A DNA stretch of 64,000 nucleotides from the NCBI GenBank assembly GCA_951799405.1, contig OX637363.1, positions 9,920,001 to 9,984,000 of the forward strand. Direction: 5' to 3'. This document shows positions 41,262 to 51,547 of this stretch, one piece after another. Positions within the stretch are counted from its first letter, which is position 1. Each line of letters starts with the position of its first letter. Below the pieces are notes generated by a model, which did no database searches, was not told the DNA's origin, and saw nothing but the letters and a program-made list of their open reading frames with translations. The DNA is from Agapetus fuscipes (Eukaryota; Arthropoda; Insecta; Trichoptera; Glossosomatidae). Position numbers and translations under genes: made by a program.

Positions 41262-41740
41262 TTCAGGGAAGATCGGCAAGAGTTGCAGGGCTTACCAGTC
41301 ACCCTCGGCAAAAAAAGCCTAACACTGCGCTCGGCTGAGACTGGAGCCAAATAAAGGATTGAAGAACCTATAAGAAGAGTTAACACAATGTTTGGAGAGC
41401 GTGCATTCGCAGTTGCTGGCCCTCTGGCCTGGAACCACCTGCCACATCATGTGAGAGAGCTAGAGGACCATGGAAAGTTCCGGAACGCACTGAAGACAAG
41501 CAAATTTCTGGCATCGTTTGCACCAGCGCCCTTGGAATGACTACATCACGAAACGGCGCTATAAAGAAATCATCAACTCATCATCATCATCATCATAATC
41601 TTACGTTCAATTGAGATTGAGTTTTTATATTGTAGGTCCACATGCGGCCTGTGATAGCGCGAACTTATAAGTACATGTCTGCTTGTGGGAATGCATTAAA
41701 TATTAATTTTAAATTATATATATCTTTGTAGCTTAGATTT
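41262..41740 (+). repeat. LINE-G 3' UTR split by an L2-like LINE
   Basis: 41262-41295 (TTTCAGGGAAGATCGGCAAG to CTTAC) and 41600-41740 (CTTACGTTCAATTGAGATTG to AGCTTAGATTTAGAT) are contiguous when the insertion is removed. Confidence 0.75.
41296..41599 (+). pseudogene. L2/CR1-like LINE 3' end with (CAT)n tail and TSD CTTAC
   Basis: Encodes MFGERAFAVAGPLAWNHLPH and ELEDHGKFRNALKTSKFL, ending APAPLE. The stop overlaps GCGCCCTTGGAATG and an ACGGCGCT pairing partner, then TCATCATCATCATCAT. CTTAC flanks both sides. Confidence 0.75.
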
Positions 41741-41829
41741 AGATATAAAAAATATTCTAATCAATGTATTCGGAATGTAGGTACAAAAAATTAAGGTTAG
41801 AATTTTTTTTTACAAAGTCTGAGCTCTAA

Positions 41830-42052
41830 GTCTCTGAATGGAAGGTTGTGGGTTCGAATCTCGGCGGAGCATAAAAATATATACCATTTATATTTTCAAA
41901 TTTGGTCTTCGCTGGGTTGAACAATTCATAAACTTTTACCAATGACCGGTCACCAAAGGTCCATCCAGCCTTGAAGCAACTGGGTCGTGCTTGAGAATCG
42001 GCGCTTTGTAGCGACGACAACCAAGCTCGTAAAAAGGACGATAGCTCCATTG
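41830..42052 (+). mobile_element. SINE-Q half of a dimer, left of a MITE
   Basis: Head box B GGGTTCGAATCTCGGCGGAG, body, then the start of the S2 head (GATAGCTCCATTG) where the MITE enters. Confidence 0.75.
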
Positions 42053-42311
42053 CGCTGCCTTAGTTCTTGTTTGCCGTATACGCCATTGAGAAAAATTTAC
42101 ATCAGCAATGTTTGCATGTGTAGGTACTGGACTAATGTGTCTTATGAAAACAAGAAATTTATTTAAAAAATATTTTAAAGAACTCTCACATTATCGAGTT
42201 TTACGGTTTTTCTTAGCTCAGATTGTGTAGAATTTGATTCATAAGACAACTGCATGAAAAAGCCATATTTTACAAGATTGGCGTATACGGCAAACAAGAA
42301 CTGGGGGAGCG
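42053..42311. mobile_element. MITE, TIR CGCTSCC..AGTTCTTGTTTGCC, 4-bp TSD ATTG
   Basis: TIRs: CGCTGCCTTAGTTCTTGTTT and AAACAAGAACTGGGGGAGCG. ATTG flanks both sides (42049-42052, 42312-42315). It sits in the S2 tRNA head of a dimeric SINE. A relative is at 53324. The 259 bp are noncoding. Confidence 0.8.
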
Positions 42312-42622
42312 ATTGGTCGAATGCTTGCATTGGGTCTTACTTGAGAATTAGCGCTTTGTAGCGACGACGATCAAGCTCGTAAAAAGGTCGATAGCTCAAT
42401 TGGTAGAATGCTTGCATTTCATGCCGTGAGCAAGGGTTCGATCTTAAGGTTTACTCAGCCTTCACAAGAAATGAGAACCAGCCCCCCCGGGAGCTGGGAA
42501 ACCCCACTTCAACTGAAAGTGGTTGGTGTGAGGCCGGCCACATGCGACCCCTTCGGGGATAACGCAGGCAAGAAGAAGGTACACTATATGTGTAGCTTAG
42601 TTGCGTTGCGTTGCGTTGAGCA
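42312..42622 (+). mobile_element. Dimeric SINE remainder, S2 half
   Basis: After the MITE the S2 head resumes (ATTGGTCGAATGCTTGCATT), then jumps back into a SINE-Q body end and a second complete S2 head. The tail ends TTGCGTTGCGTTGCGTTG, showing a (TTGCG)n terminus. Confidence 0.7.
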
Positions 42623-43116
42623 AACGGCAGTAAAGTATGGGACTGCTGTCCTTAGCAATCAATAACAATATCTTGTTTGTTTTTTCCCTAGCAACCCAGC
42701 CGGGTGACGACATTACATTTGTCGATTCGAGTGCCAATTTTACTGATTTTTTTTCTAGCTAAGCAAATGTTACAAGTCTATGGATAAATAGTTTTATCAT
42801 TTAATAACAAAATATGAGATCCGCTTTCTAATTGACATCGACAAAACTGTATCGTCACACTGCCGGGTTACTAGGGAAAAGACAAATAACTGTTTTTTAT
42901 TATATTTTTTAGTGTTCTCTGTTTTTTTTATTGGTCGCGAAGGACAGTTATTTAGGATCCATAATTAATTAATTTATTTACTGTGTCATATTATTTCGAT
43001 AAAGAAATAATCTACCTACAAGAATATCACAGTATTTTCTGTGGAAAAATTGATTTTTCAATGTAGGCATTTTATATTTTTCAGGGTTTGGTGGTTTACA
43101 CAGTGAAAGTCCATTG

Positions 43117-43328
43117 TATAATTAATTAAATAAATACACTGTTTAAATTTACTTATTATTTTATTTTAAATATTTCAAAAGTTTTCGCCTAAAAAGGCAT
43201 CCTCAGGACAATTTTTTTTATTGGTCGCTATATTTGTCCTGAGGATGCCTTTTTAGGCGAAAACGTTTGACATATTTAAAATAAAATAATAAGTGAATTA
43301 AAACAGTGTATTTATTTAATTAATTATA
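43117..43328. ncRNA. Large inverted repeat with paired hammerhead-like cores
   Basis: Arms of about 94 bases (43117-43211, 43235-43328) with few mismatches around a 23-base loop. The plus strand has CTGAGGA (43239-43245), a TGCC/GGC helix with T-rich loop, and GAAA (43259-43262) then ACGTTTGAC. The left arm has the same core on the minus strand. CUGANGA, helix II and GAAA are the invariant parts of hammerhead ribozymes, known from Penelope-like element termini. Confidence 0.45.
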
Positions 43329-43799
43329 GGCATTTTATATTTTTGTATAACCTATACGAACCTACTAAGTTCGCCTCTGTGCTTGCCACATACTTTTACA
43401 GCCCAAAAAATATACAGAAATAAATAAGTTCATTATCTTCATAGTGCAAAACAACAGCGAATTGTATAACGCATTTTTTAAAATAAGTTTTTTAATCACT
43501 ACTGCAACTTAGATACCTTTGTCAATGAAAATTTTATTACAAAAAAATAAACTTAAAAATCTGTAAGTCATAAAATTACAAATAACATTATTTTCCCGCT
43601 GTGCGTCGGTAACAAAGATATCTGTATACACTACCACTGTCGTTTCTGTTATTACATCATTTTAAATGACTTTTAACAATTTAAAAAACTGAATAATGCC
43701 AAAACTAATCATTAAATATTATTTTTTGATTTTGTAAGTCAAAAGATTCAAGTGTTATTTTGTATTTTACAAGTTTTATTTTTAAATAGTATCTTGACA

Positions 43800-43966
43800 A
43801 GGCGTTGAAGTTTCGCGTTCCGACCAATAGGAAGCCAGGCCGATCGATGTTTGGCCCTTTATTGCGTAGAGACTTTCTTCAGGTTTCTGCGTTCAGGACT
43901 TGGAATAGTGTTTCTAATTTCGTTTTTTTCGTGTGGTGTAAGCTAAACGCTCTACGAGAAGCAAAC
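43800..43966 (+). promoter_or_regulatory. Candidate first exon or promoter of the RS-rich gene
   Basis: Unique sequence with an inverted CCAAT context (CCGACCAATAGG) ending at a consensus donor (GCAAAC|GTGAGT). The RS-rich exon 1.3 kb downstream begins with ATG directly at its acceptor, so an untranslated upstream exon is expected. Assignment rests on position and splice signal only. Confidence 0.3.
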
Positions 43967-44819
43967 GTGAGTATTCGCGCCCACTCTTGCATATTCATTT
44001 TATTTTTATAATTAGTATTTTGCCCGCTTATTATCAAGTTGTTTTAGCAGGCAGGCTGGATATCCAACATGGCGTCGATGTAAATATCAAACATAACTCG
44101 CGTTTCTTTGACGTTTGCCGTATTCCTTCAAAATAAACCTTTTACTTCTGTGATTTAATTGTATTTTAACGAACTTCTAAATATTTCTCACCTCGTTGTG
44201 ACAAAATAACCTCAAATAAATCATTCCAAATTGCGTTGACTGCCATTTGGCAGTTGAGGCAACTTCCAGCAAATAAAACAAAAATCCCATCAGCTGTCTG
44301 TAAACAAGTAAAATAACACACAAAACTCAATAAATATGTTATTTTCATGTCTTTTATTACAATTTTACAGTAATTAATATTACACAACGTTCATTAAGCA
44401 TTAAAAATAAAAAATGATCACAGGTTATTTTTAAATCATGGAGGTTATAAAAATATCAACAAGACGTATGGAAGTCTGATGACTTGGAAAGCCACTATGA
44501 TTAAAAATACATTTCCATTTCCTATAATTCTTTTCTTTAATGTCACATATACATTTTACATACTTTCAAATGAAATCCTAGCAGGGGATTATAGTTGATG
44601 TAATGTTAAAGATGATGAACAACCTACTTTAAACCGAACCTTACCCATCTTATCATATTTAAAGTCAACCGTTAGTCTGAACAAACCCAAAACCTAGCTG
44701 GATAGCAATATGGATGTGACTCTGCAGAGGTTCTGGCCACTCCTAGTTGAACAATGTCAGCGTTGCTGTAAGAGTGTCTACTTTATAATGACCTGAAATT
44801 TAAAAACTGTTTACTTTCT

Positions 44820-45065
44820 CTCCGGGATCAGCTCCATTGGCTGAAAATTGAAGAGTAGAGTACGAGGTCTGTTTGATTGTGTTAAAGTCTACACAAAACA
44901 CTGCTCCACCATATATCACAAAGCCATGTGCAATGGACGCAGTAGGTCATAGAAGTCAGTCACAAGTTCACTGACGAAACGTAGCAGCCTTCTAAGAAGA
45001 AAAAACAGCCTTCTGAGAAGAAATACTGGACCATGGTCTACAAGCTCGGAAGAATGGATGCTGCA
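44820..45065 (+). pseudogene. Degenerate L2/CR1-like LINE 3' end
   Basis: LRDQLHWLKIEE-like residues followed by a decayed frame and a TCATCATCATCA tail near 45070. Several stops interrupt it. Confidence 0.45.
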
Positions 45066-45068
45066 TCC

Positions 45069-45275
45069 TCATCATCATCAATTCATAAAAATTTTACCAA
45101 AAACCGGTCACTAAAAAGGTCCATCCAGCCTTAGCAATTGGGTGTTGCTTGAGTATTGGCGCTTTATAGTGACAACCAAGCTCGTAAAACAAAAAAAAAC
45201 AACAACTGTTATAGACCCCTAGAGTCTCTGAAATCTAGGGAGTCTCCCGCACACGATTTCTTTAAAAAAAAATTC
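45069..45275 (+). mobile_element. SINE-Q 3' part with tail A, adjacent to a splice acceptor
   Basis: AATTCATAAAAATTTTACC, the body, GGGAGTCTCCCGCACACGAT and an A-run ending 26 bases before the ATG of the RS-rich exon. Confidence 0.75.
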
Positions 45276-45301
45276 TCCAGTCATTGTTTGTGGTGTTGCA
45301 G

Positions 45302-45447
45302 ATGCCTCGCACGCGCAAGCGCCACCACTCTGTGTCGCGTTCTCGCTCCCACTCGCGCACGCACTCCTACGACATGAAGCGCCGCCGCGCCCCCCAAGAC
45401 GACGGCCAGCCCGATGTGTCCTTCCACAAGAGATCCCGCTCCCACAG
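45302..45447 (+). CDS. RS-rich N-terminal coding exon of an unassigned gene
   Basis: The acceptor GTGTTGCAG ends at 45301 and the ATG follows at once. The exon runs 48 codons plus two bases to a consensus donor (CACAG|GTGAGT). It begins MPRTRKRHHSVSRSRSHSRT and continues through MKRRRAPQDDGQ to KRSRSHR. Arg/Ser and His-rich N-termini of this type occur in SR splicing factors and in LAMMER (CLK/Doa) kinases. With no catalytic or RNA-binding domain visible I cannot choose, although the MPR..RR.HS style start would suit a LAMMER kinase. Codon use is GC-rich, unlike the repeats around it. Downstream exons were not found within the window. Confidence 0.55.
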
Positions 45448-45471
45448 GTGAGTGATTACTTTGTTGTTTGT

Positions 45472-45606
45472 TTCATTGATTGCAACACGGCATTTGATAC
45501 GGTAAATTGTGGGGTTCTTATAAGACTGCTTCGAGAGCGTTGATTAGATAACAAAAATGTTAATGTTATCAAAAACCTGCATTGGAATCGACAGGCTACA
45601 TTAATC
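45472..45606 (+). pseudogene. Reverse transcriptase relic in the following intron
   Basis: FIDCNTAFDTVNCGVLIRLL then one stop, then LDNKNVNVIKNLHWNRQATL. (D/E)..AFD.V is RT motif A and IKNL.WN....A is the segment after it in many insect LINEs. It begins 25 bases after the exon's donor. Confidence 0.6.
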
Positions 45607-46084
45607 CTTCAACCGCCGTCAAGTGTAAACTTGCACACAGTGCGGCTGTCAATCATAGACATCATCCAACTTTGAACTTATCCCTGACATTGTTCAAGAA
45701 TTCAAAAGTCTGCAATTGGAAATATGTGCTACACCCTTATGATTTTTGTTCTTGAATAACTAATACATGTGACTGTTCACATAGTTTGAAGTGTCGTCAA
45801 TCAATGAAGGTAGGAAATCAAGAAATGTTTTTCAAAGAAATGCACTTAAAAAAGTATTCTGTACCGGGAGTATTCATATATCCAGAATATTCAGAAGCAA
45901 AACGGTTAATTCTTAGCACTGAAAGTACATGAGTCGTGTATAACCAATGGTAACAATCGAGGATTTATTTTAAAAAGGGTTGAAGGCTTAACATGGAATA
46001 ATCATGAGCAGATGATTTAAAAATAACCATGTATTTTTCTCATTTTCAAAAATATCTAAGCCTTGGTTCTGCAGGACTCCTGTA

Positions 46085-46815
46085 TAAAGTAATAGTTATT
46101 TGATGGGTGTGGTTAATGATTGGGTGATAAACGAGTGTGGTATAAAAGAGAATATGAGAATGAGAGTAAAAAGAAGTATGTTAAGATGGTTCGGGCATTT
46201 GGAGAGAATGAGTGATAAAAGATTGACGAAGAAAGTATATGTTGCTAGAATAGATGGATGTCGTGGTAGAGGAAGACCGAGAAAAGTATGGAAGGATCAA
46301 ATCTCTGAAATAGCGAATGACTGGGATATCCAGAGTCATAATAAAAGGAGGACTTGTATGAAAAAGGTTATGACTCTGGATGAAATGAAAGAAGTATGCA
46401 AGGACAGGAAGAAGTGGCGGCTAATCTGCAATGTTGATTTCTAATGTTGGTGTATTCATTTGCTACATTTTTTGCATAGGAAATTTTTGACTTTTTTTGT
46501 ATAGATTTCTTTGTAAGGTTTTGTTCTTTTTTATATTTAAATGTAATTTATTATTCATTCATATTCCTTGACTTATAGGTTGGTATGAGGCTGACCACCC
46601 ATACTGTAAAAAATGGTTCACTTTGCCAATGTCACCCCTGTTTCAGGGAAGGTCGGCAAAAGTTGTGGGGCTTATGTTCATTTGAGGTTTGGATTTTATT
46701 TGTAAGTACACATTCAGCATTTGTAAGCGCGAACTACACTTGTTGGTTTGTGGGCATACATCTGAGAGCTTTAAATGAATATATCCTTGCAACTTAGATT
46801 ATAGATTATAGATTA
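46085..46815 (+). pseudogene. LINE-G: ORF2 C-terminus with complete 3' UTR and tail
   Basis: The clearest LINE-G end. An open frame to the stop at 46442-46444 includes MRMRVKRSMLRWFGHLERMS, CRGRGRPRKVWKDQISEIAN and DRKKWRLICNVDF. A ~350-bp 3' UTR follows, with TTCCTTGACTTATAGG, GGAAGGTCGGCAAAAGTTG and CTTGCAACTTAGATTATAG repeats. It shows that the abundant short GATTA-tailed repeats are 3' ends of this LINE. Endonuclease and RT core are missing. Confidence 0.8.
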
Positions 46816-47142
46816 TAGATAGAGTACAAAAAAGTACGATGAGATGGTTCGGACATCTCGAAAGAATGGATGATGAACGACTAACGAAGAAAGTGTACAA
46901 AGGAAATGTCAGAGGAAAGCGCGGAAGGGGAAGGCCGAGGAAAGAATGGTTAGACCAAATAGGTGAGATTGCGAAAGAATGGAACCTGCAGAGTGAGAAT
47001 AAGAGAAGAGTATGTATGAAAAAGGTGATGAGTATTGAGGAAATGAAAGTGGTTTGTAAGGACAGAAAAAAGTGGAGGCGCATCTGCGGAGGTACCGGCC
47101 ACCCCTAGTGGAACGGCGGCAGGATACAGTACAGTACAGTAT
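46816..47142 (+). pseudogene. LINE-K ORF2 C-terminus with (TACAG)n tail
   Basis: Open frame 46839-47108: MRWFGHLERMDDERLTKKVY, RGKRGRGRPRKEWLDQIGEI, RRICGGTGHP and stop. AGGATACAGTACAGTACAGT follows. It starts directly in the LINE-G tail. Confidence 0.75.
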
Positions 47143-47155
47143 TTCAGGTACTCAT

Positions 47156-47579
47156 CGACGGTTAAAAGGTAATAGGGCATAACCGACCAAAACTAAATTG
47201 TTCAGGAGAGCAGTTTAAAGTTTGAGATTGCTGAAAAATAGCATAACTTTTTTTATTGTTTATCATTTCCTTAAAATCAAAACAGCTCTAATATTTAAAA
47301 AAGAAAGGCATATATTGGCATTCCTCAGTATGTGGTTTTACAATGTTTTACGTTTTTTTAATGTCGCAAGCGCCTTTAGGACAAAAAAGACCCAAATCTT
47401 GTCGGTTACACCAAAACCATACTCTGAAAACACTATTGTTTGCTTGAGCATAAGCAACAAAAAAATCATCGTAGAGCTATGGGAGTTAGTGCATTAGAAA
47501 GAGCGGAAAATTTTCATTAGGATAGCATTCATAACTCATTTTTGACCAAACCGTCACTTATACTCCCTTTTAACCGTCG
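47156..47579 (+). mobile_element. MITE M3, 424 bp
   Basis: CGACGGTTAAAAGGTAATAG and CTCCCTTTTAACCGTCG at the ends. The third copy of the family at 23621 and 26268. Confidence 0.8.
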
Positions 47580-47944
47580 TTATGCACTCTGTGATTGCTA
47601 ATGTCTAGTTGCAAAATAAATGGATGTGGCATTGAAACTCTACATTATTATAATGACCATATGGGGGCAGAATAAAACTACTAGAATCATGTATTATTTA
47701 CTCATAAAATACAGTAATGATTCCATGAGAATCAAGTGTGATCTGCTTTCTGTGCTGGAATATAGATGGCGTTGCAATTAATGAAATGGAGTAAAAGTTG
47801 TACAGGTGTTGTATAGATGGCAGTATTCAGTTTATTTTGTAATCATAATATGATATTATATCCATTATTAGATTTTTTAACTCAAGTTATTTACATTACT
47901 GGTAAATACAAAAATAAATGTAGGAAGTCAAATCTTTTTTTATG

Positions 47945-48190
47945 TAATTGGTATGAGGCTGACCACCCATACTGTAAAAATGGTTCACTTTGCCAATGTC
48001 ACCCCTGTTTCAGGGAAGGTCGGCAAGAGTTGCAGGGCTTATGTTCATTTGAGATTGGGTTTTTTATATTGTAGGTCCACATGCGGGTGTGAGCGCGAAA
48101 TTATGCATGTCTGCTTGTGGGAATGCATTTAATATGAATCTCAAATGATACATATCTTTGCAACTTTGATTTAGATATAGATTAGAATCC
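47945..48190 (+). repeat. LINE-G 3' UTR copy
   Basis: From TAATTGGTATGAGGCTGACC to ATCTTTGCAACTTTGATTTA. Confidence 0.75.
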
Positions 48191-48327
48191 TGTAATGTGA
48201 AATTTGTAATGTAAGAAGATAACTATAAATAATCTATTATCAAGAAACTTTTTTTCACATGTTAAAGAGAAAAAAAATACCATCACACTCCAAACCATAA
48301 CATATACCTAATGTTCTTTTTAACCGT

Positions 48328-48622
48328 AGATAGCTCAGTTCTCTAGAATGCTTGTGTTCCATTCCAGACGGCTAAGGTTCAATCCCCACCAAGAGTAATA
48401 TAAATGATTTCTTATTTTCGGTGTTTATTTAAAGTACCGGAAAGGTTTAACGGCAAGGCTTTTACAAAATATGAATACGAAATCCCTCGGGAACTAAGAA
48501 ACCCCTACTTTATTTGAAGTAGTTAGCGTTAGGCCGGCTCCCTTTCCTGTGAAAATAAATAAGTTCAACACGCCACACCCCTCGGGAGACATCACAATAA
48601 AAAGTTACGCTGTGTGTGTTTT
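48328..48622 (+). mobile_element. S2 SINE, diverged
   Basis: Head GTAGATAGCTCAGTTCTCTA, box B AAGGTTCAATCCCCACC, the body, and tail CACACCCCTCGGGAGACATC. Older than its neighbours by substitution load. Confidence 0.65.
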
Positions 48623-48630
48623 AACCATCC

Positions 48631-48802
48631 GGGCTGGCAGTCTCATCACCACGGTAATTCTTACCTACCAAATATCGGTAATATTTGTAGGAAGACTAAT
48701 CAGCTTTTCACTTTCGGCCATCTTGGATTGACAGGTCTTCATACAAATATTACGGATATTCGGTAGGTAAGAATTACCGTGGTGATGAGACTTCCAGCCC
48801 TG
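48631..48802. mobile_element. hAT-like MITE, complete
   Basis: GGGCTGGCAGTCTCATCACC and GGTGATGAGACTTCCAGCCC TG ends, arms of about 60 bases. Same family as 1406. Confidence 0.75.
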
Positions 48803-48821
48803 GACAATTTTTGAATCACTG

Positions 48822-49135
48822 TCCGGATAGCTCAATTGGTAGAGTGCTTGCATTCTATGCCGTGAGCTCGGGTTCGAATCCCACCGCGGGTGTCAGAAAT
48901 GATTTCCCGTTTCGGTGTTTACTTTGAACTCCAAAATTAAATACCGGCAAGGTTTACTCAGCCTTCACACGAAAAGTACCAGCCCTCTCGGAAGCTGGGA
49001 AACCCCCTCTTCAACTGAAGTGGTTGGCGTAAGGCCGGCCCCCTAACCTGTAAAAATAAATAGGTTCAACTCGCCACATGCGACCCCTTTGGGGATAACT
49101 CGGCAAGAAGTTACACTGTATGTGTAGCTTAGTTA
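48822..49135 (+). mobile_element. S2 SINE, full-length monomer
   Basis: Best S2: head TCCGGATAGCTCAATTGGTA with GAGTGCTTGCATTCTATGCC and box B GGGTTCGAATCCCACCG. Then the CAGAAATGATTTCCCG body, AACTGAAGTGGTTGGCGTAA, and tail GTATGTGTAGCTTAGTT. The head is tRNA-like, but I cannot name the isotype. Confidence 0.8.
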
Positions 49136-49429
49136 TTTGATTTGCAATTTTAACATTCAAATTGTTTACTCCAATTGTATGTGAGCGGTACACTGACAAC
49201 ATAATAGCGAGGCATGAATTATTCAGGGCTTATGGAGATGTGGAAGTGAACTGGTTATTGGAGCACACCTCTCATCATCATCATCGCCACCAGCACAGAT
49301 GTGGGCGGAACAAGTCGGGACTATTAGCCGCATATGGACGGCATACCAAGTGACAGACACTGCCAAATCAATCAAACCATCAGACAATTCCATTTGTATT
49401 TGGACTATCTGAGAGGTATGAGGCTGACG

Positions 49430-49682
49430 ACCCATCTATAATCTAAGCTGCAAGGATATGTTAACATTTAAGGCTCATATGAAATGCATGCCTACAGACA
49501 GGCACATGTAGGTTCGCGCCTACACATTCTGCATGTGTGCATACAAATAAAGAAAACCTCACATGGTCATAAACCTTGCAACTCCTGCCGCCGTTCCCTG
49601 AACCGGGGTGGCATTGGCAAAAGTGAACCGATTTTTACAGCACGGGTGGTCAGTCTCGTACCAACCTATCAGTCAAGGAACC
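49430..49682 (-). repeat. LINE-G 3' UTR copy (diverged subfamily)
   Basis: ATCTATAATCTAAGCTGCAA to CAACCTATCAGTCAAGGAAC. Very close to 29085. Confidence 0.7.
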
Positions 49683-49689
49683 CATAGGT

Positions 49690-49895
49690 ACTGTAATAAA
49701 TGGTTCACTTTGCCAATGTCACCCCTGTTTCAGGGAAGGTCGGCAAGATTTGCACGGCTTGTGTTCATTTGAGATTGGGTTTTTATATTGTAGGTCCGCA
49801 TGTGTTAGCGCGCACTTATACATGTCTGCTTGTAAAAATGCGTTTAATATGAATCCCCAATGTGACATATTTTTGCAACTTAGATTAGATTTGAT
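49690..49895 (+). repeat. LINE-G 3' UTR, 5'-truncated
   Basis: ACTGTAATAAATGGTTCACT to TTGCAACTTAGATTAGATTT. Tail-to-tail partner of 49430. Confidence 0.7.
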
Positions 49896-50121
49896 TAGAG
49901 ATGAATATTGTAGAGACATTTCGCCTTGGGAATGCTATGACCGCTATGCTGTTGATATTGTACTCGGATATATAAACATGATAGCCAAACAGTTGTCCAG
50001 TTTGCTATTCGAGCGGACGTGTGATCTTGAGGAGTTGTACCATAAAAGTGAAATACAAACACTGTTTTTTGCACATTCGACATTGTCCATTGTCAATATT
50101 TGCGTTATTAATTAATATAAT

Positions 50122-50372
50122 TGACTTATAGGTTGTTATGCGGCTGACCACCCATACTGTAAAAAATGGTTCACTTTGCCAATGTCACCCCTGTTTCAGG
50201 GAAGGACGGCAAGAGTTGCAAGGCTTATGTTCATTTGAGATTGGGTTTTTATATTGTAGGTCAACTTGCGGCATGTGTTAGCGCGAAATTATACATATCT
50301 GCTTGTGGGAATGCATTTTATATAAATCTTAAATGATATATATCTTTGCAGCTTAGATTAGATTAGATTAGA
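50122..50372 (+). repeat. LINE-G 3' UTR copy
   Basis: TTGACTTATAGGTTGTTATG to GCAGCTTAGATTAGATTAGA. Confidence 0.75.
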
Positions 50373-50483
50373 TATCTATATTTACTCCTAGTGCATATGT
50401 AATGAATCTGCAAATAATATTATTCTTTACTTCTACTTCTATCAAATCTCGAAAATCACTATTTCGACAGAAAATGCTCATTT

Positions 50484-50735
50484 CGCACGCTTAATAATAA
50501 AGAGAAATAACTCAAAAAATAAGAATGTTGGGAAATCACGTTTGAAGTTCAGACAACCAGTACAACTTGTATGGGATGAAAAAGGCGACCGATGTTTTAT
50601 CTCGCTCATATTCGTCCAAATTGAACGGCTGTCGCATTCTACCTATTCTTTTCGCATTGTTCTTGCGTTTTATTACAAAATCTCGATTTTCCCAATTTTT
50701 GAGTTATTGCTCTTTATTATTAAACGTGCGATTTG
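50484..50735. mobile_element. Foldback element
   Basis: CGCACGCTTAATAATAAAGA near the left and TCTTTATTATTAAACGTGCG near the right form an inverted repeat of about 40 bases including AACTCAAAAA/TTTTTGAGTT. Noncoding spacer. Confidence 0.65.
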
Positions 50736-50825
50736 TTAGAGAATACGTTTTGTAGATTTTAATTTTATTGTAAAGTGATTGTTTGTTTTATATACCTACT
50801 TACTTAACTGCAATTAATTGTTTGT

Positions 50826-51068
50826 GTTACTTGACTTATAGGTTGGGATGAGGCTGACCACCCATACTGTAAAAAATGGTTAACTATGCCAATGTCTCAC
50901 CCCTGTTTCAGGGAGGGTCGTCAAAAGTTGCAGGGTTTATGTTCATTTGAGATTTGGATTTTAATTTATCAGCATTTGTAAGCGTGAACTTACACGTGTT
51001 TGTTTGTGGGCATGCATTTGATATGAGCTTTGAATGTTAATATATCTTTGCAACTTAGATTACAGATC
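50826..51068 (+). repeat. LINE-G 3' UTR copy
   Basis: GTTACTTGACTTATAGGTTG to ATCTTTGCAACTTAGATTAC. Confidence 0.75.
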
Positions 51069-51194
51069 CGAATAACTCAGTGTTGAGCTGCTTAGCCAAA
51101 AAAATAAACATTGATTGATTTGGATACTAAAAAAATATATATAAATAAATTACGTAAATTTGGTCATGTCTCTGTGTATTTTAGACTTATAACA

Positions 51195-51530
51195 ATGTAG
51201 TAACAAAAGATCAGCTGAGGGACATCCAGAAAGTTAGAGTATTCTGCCAAACTGCCCGCTTATGGAATGAGTTACCGGTATCTGTGTTTCCATCCCAATT
51301 TAACCTTGCCCTTTTCAAATCCAATATCAATCGCCATTTCCTCTCAGTGTCTCAAAACAAAGCAACGCCACACACACCACAGCACTGCGCAGCTAACGGC
51401 CCTGCAACCGGACATGGACAACTGCCACATCACCAACACCTCTGCGGCACTATAACAAGTGTCATAGACCCTTAGAGTCTCTCGAATCTAGGGAGTCTCC
51501 CGCATAGGCTTTCTTAAAAATAAAAATAAA
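51195..51530 (+). pseudogene. LINE-A ORF2 C-terminus and 3' end (source of tail A)
   Basis: Encodes VRVFCQTARLWNELPVSVFP, NLALFKSNINRHFLSVSQNK, then QHLCGTITSVIDP and a stop at 51473-51475. The end (51436-51520: CACCTCTGCGGCACTATAAC, GAGTCTCTCGAATCTAGGG, CTCCCGCATAGGC) is tail A of SINE-Q, so the last LINE codons lie within the SINE tail. Endonuclease and RT are absent. Confidence 0.75.
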
Positions 51531-51547
51531 ACGTGATTTGCGACTGA

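Noticed and set aside
49899..50115. Open frame between two LINE-G copies (DISPWECYDRYAVDIVLGY onward)
   Set aside because: It depends on a LINE-G upstream part to reach its start, and the unique part matches no family I know. It may be chance.
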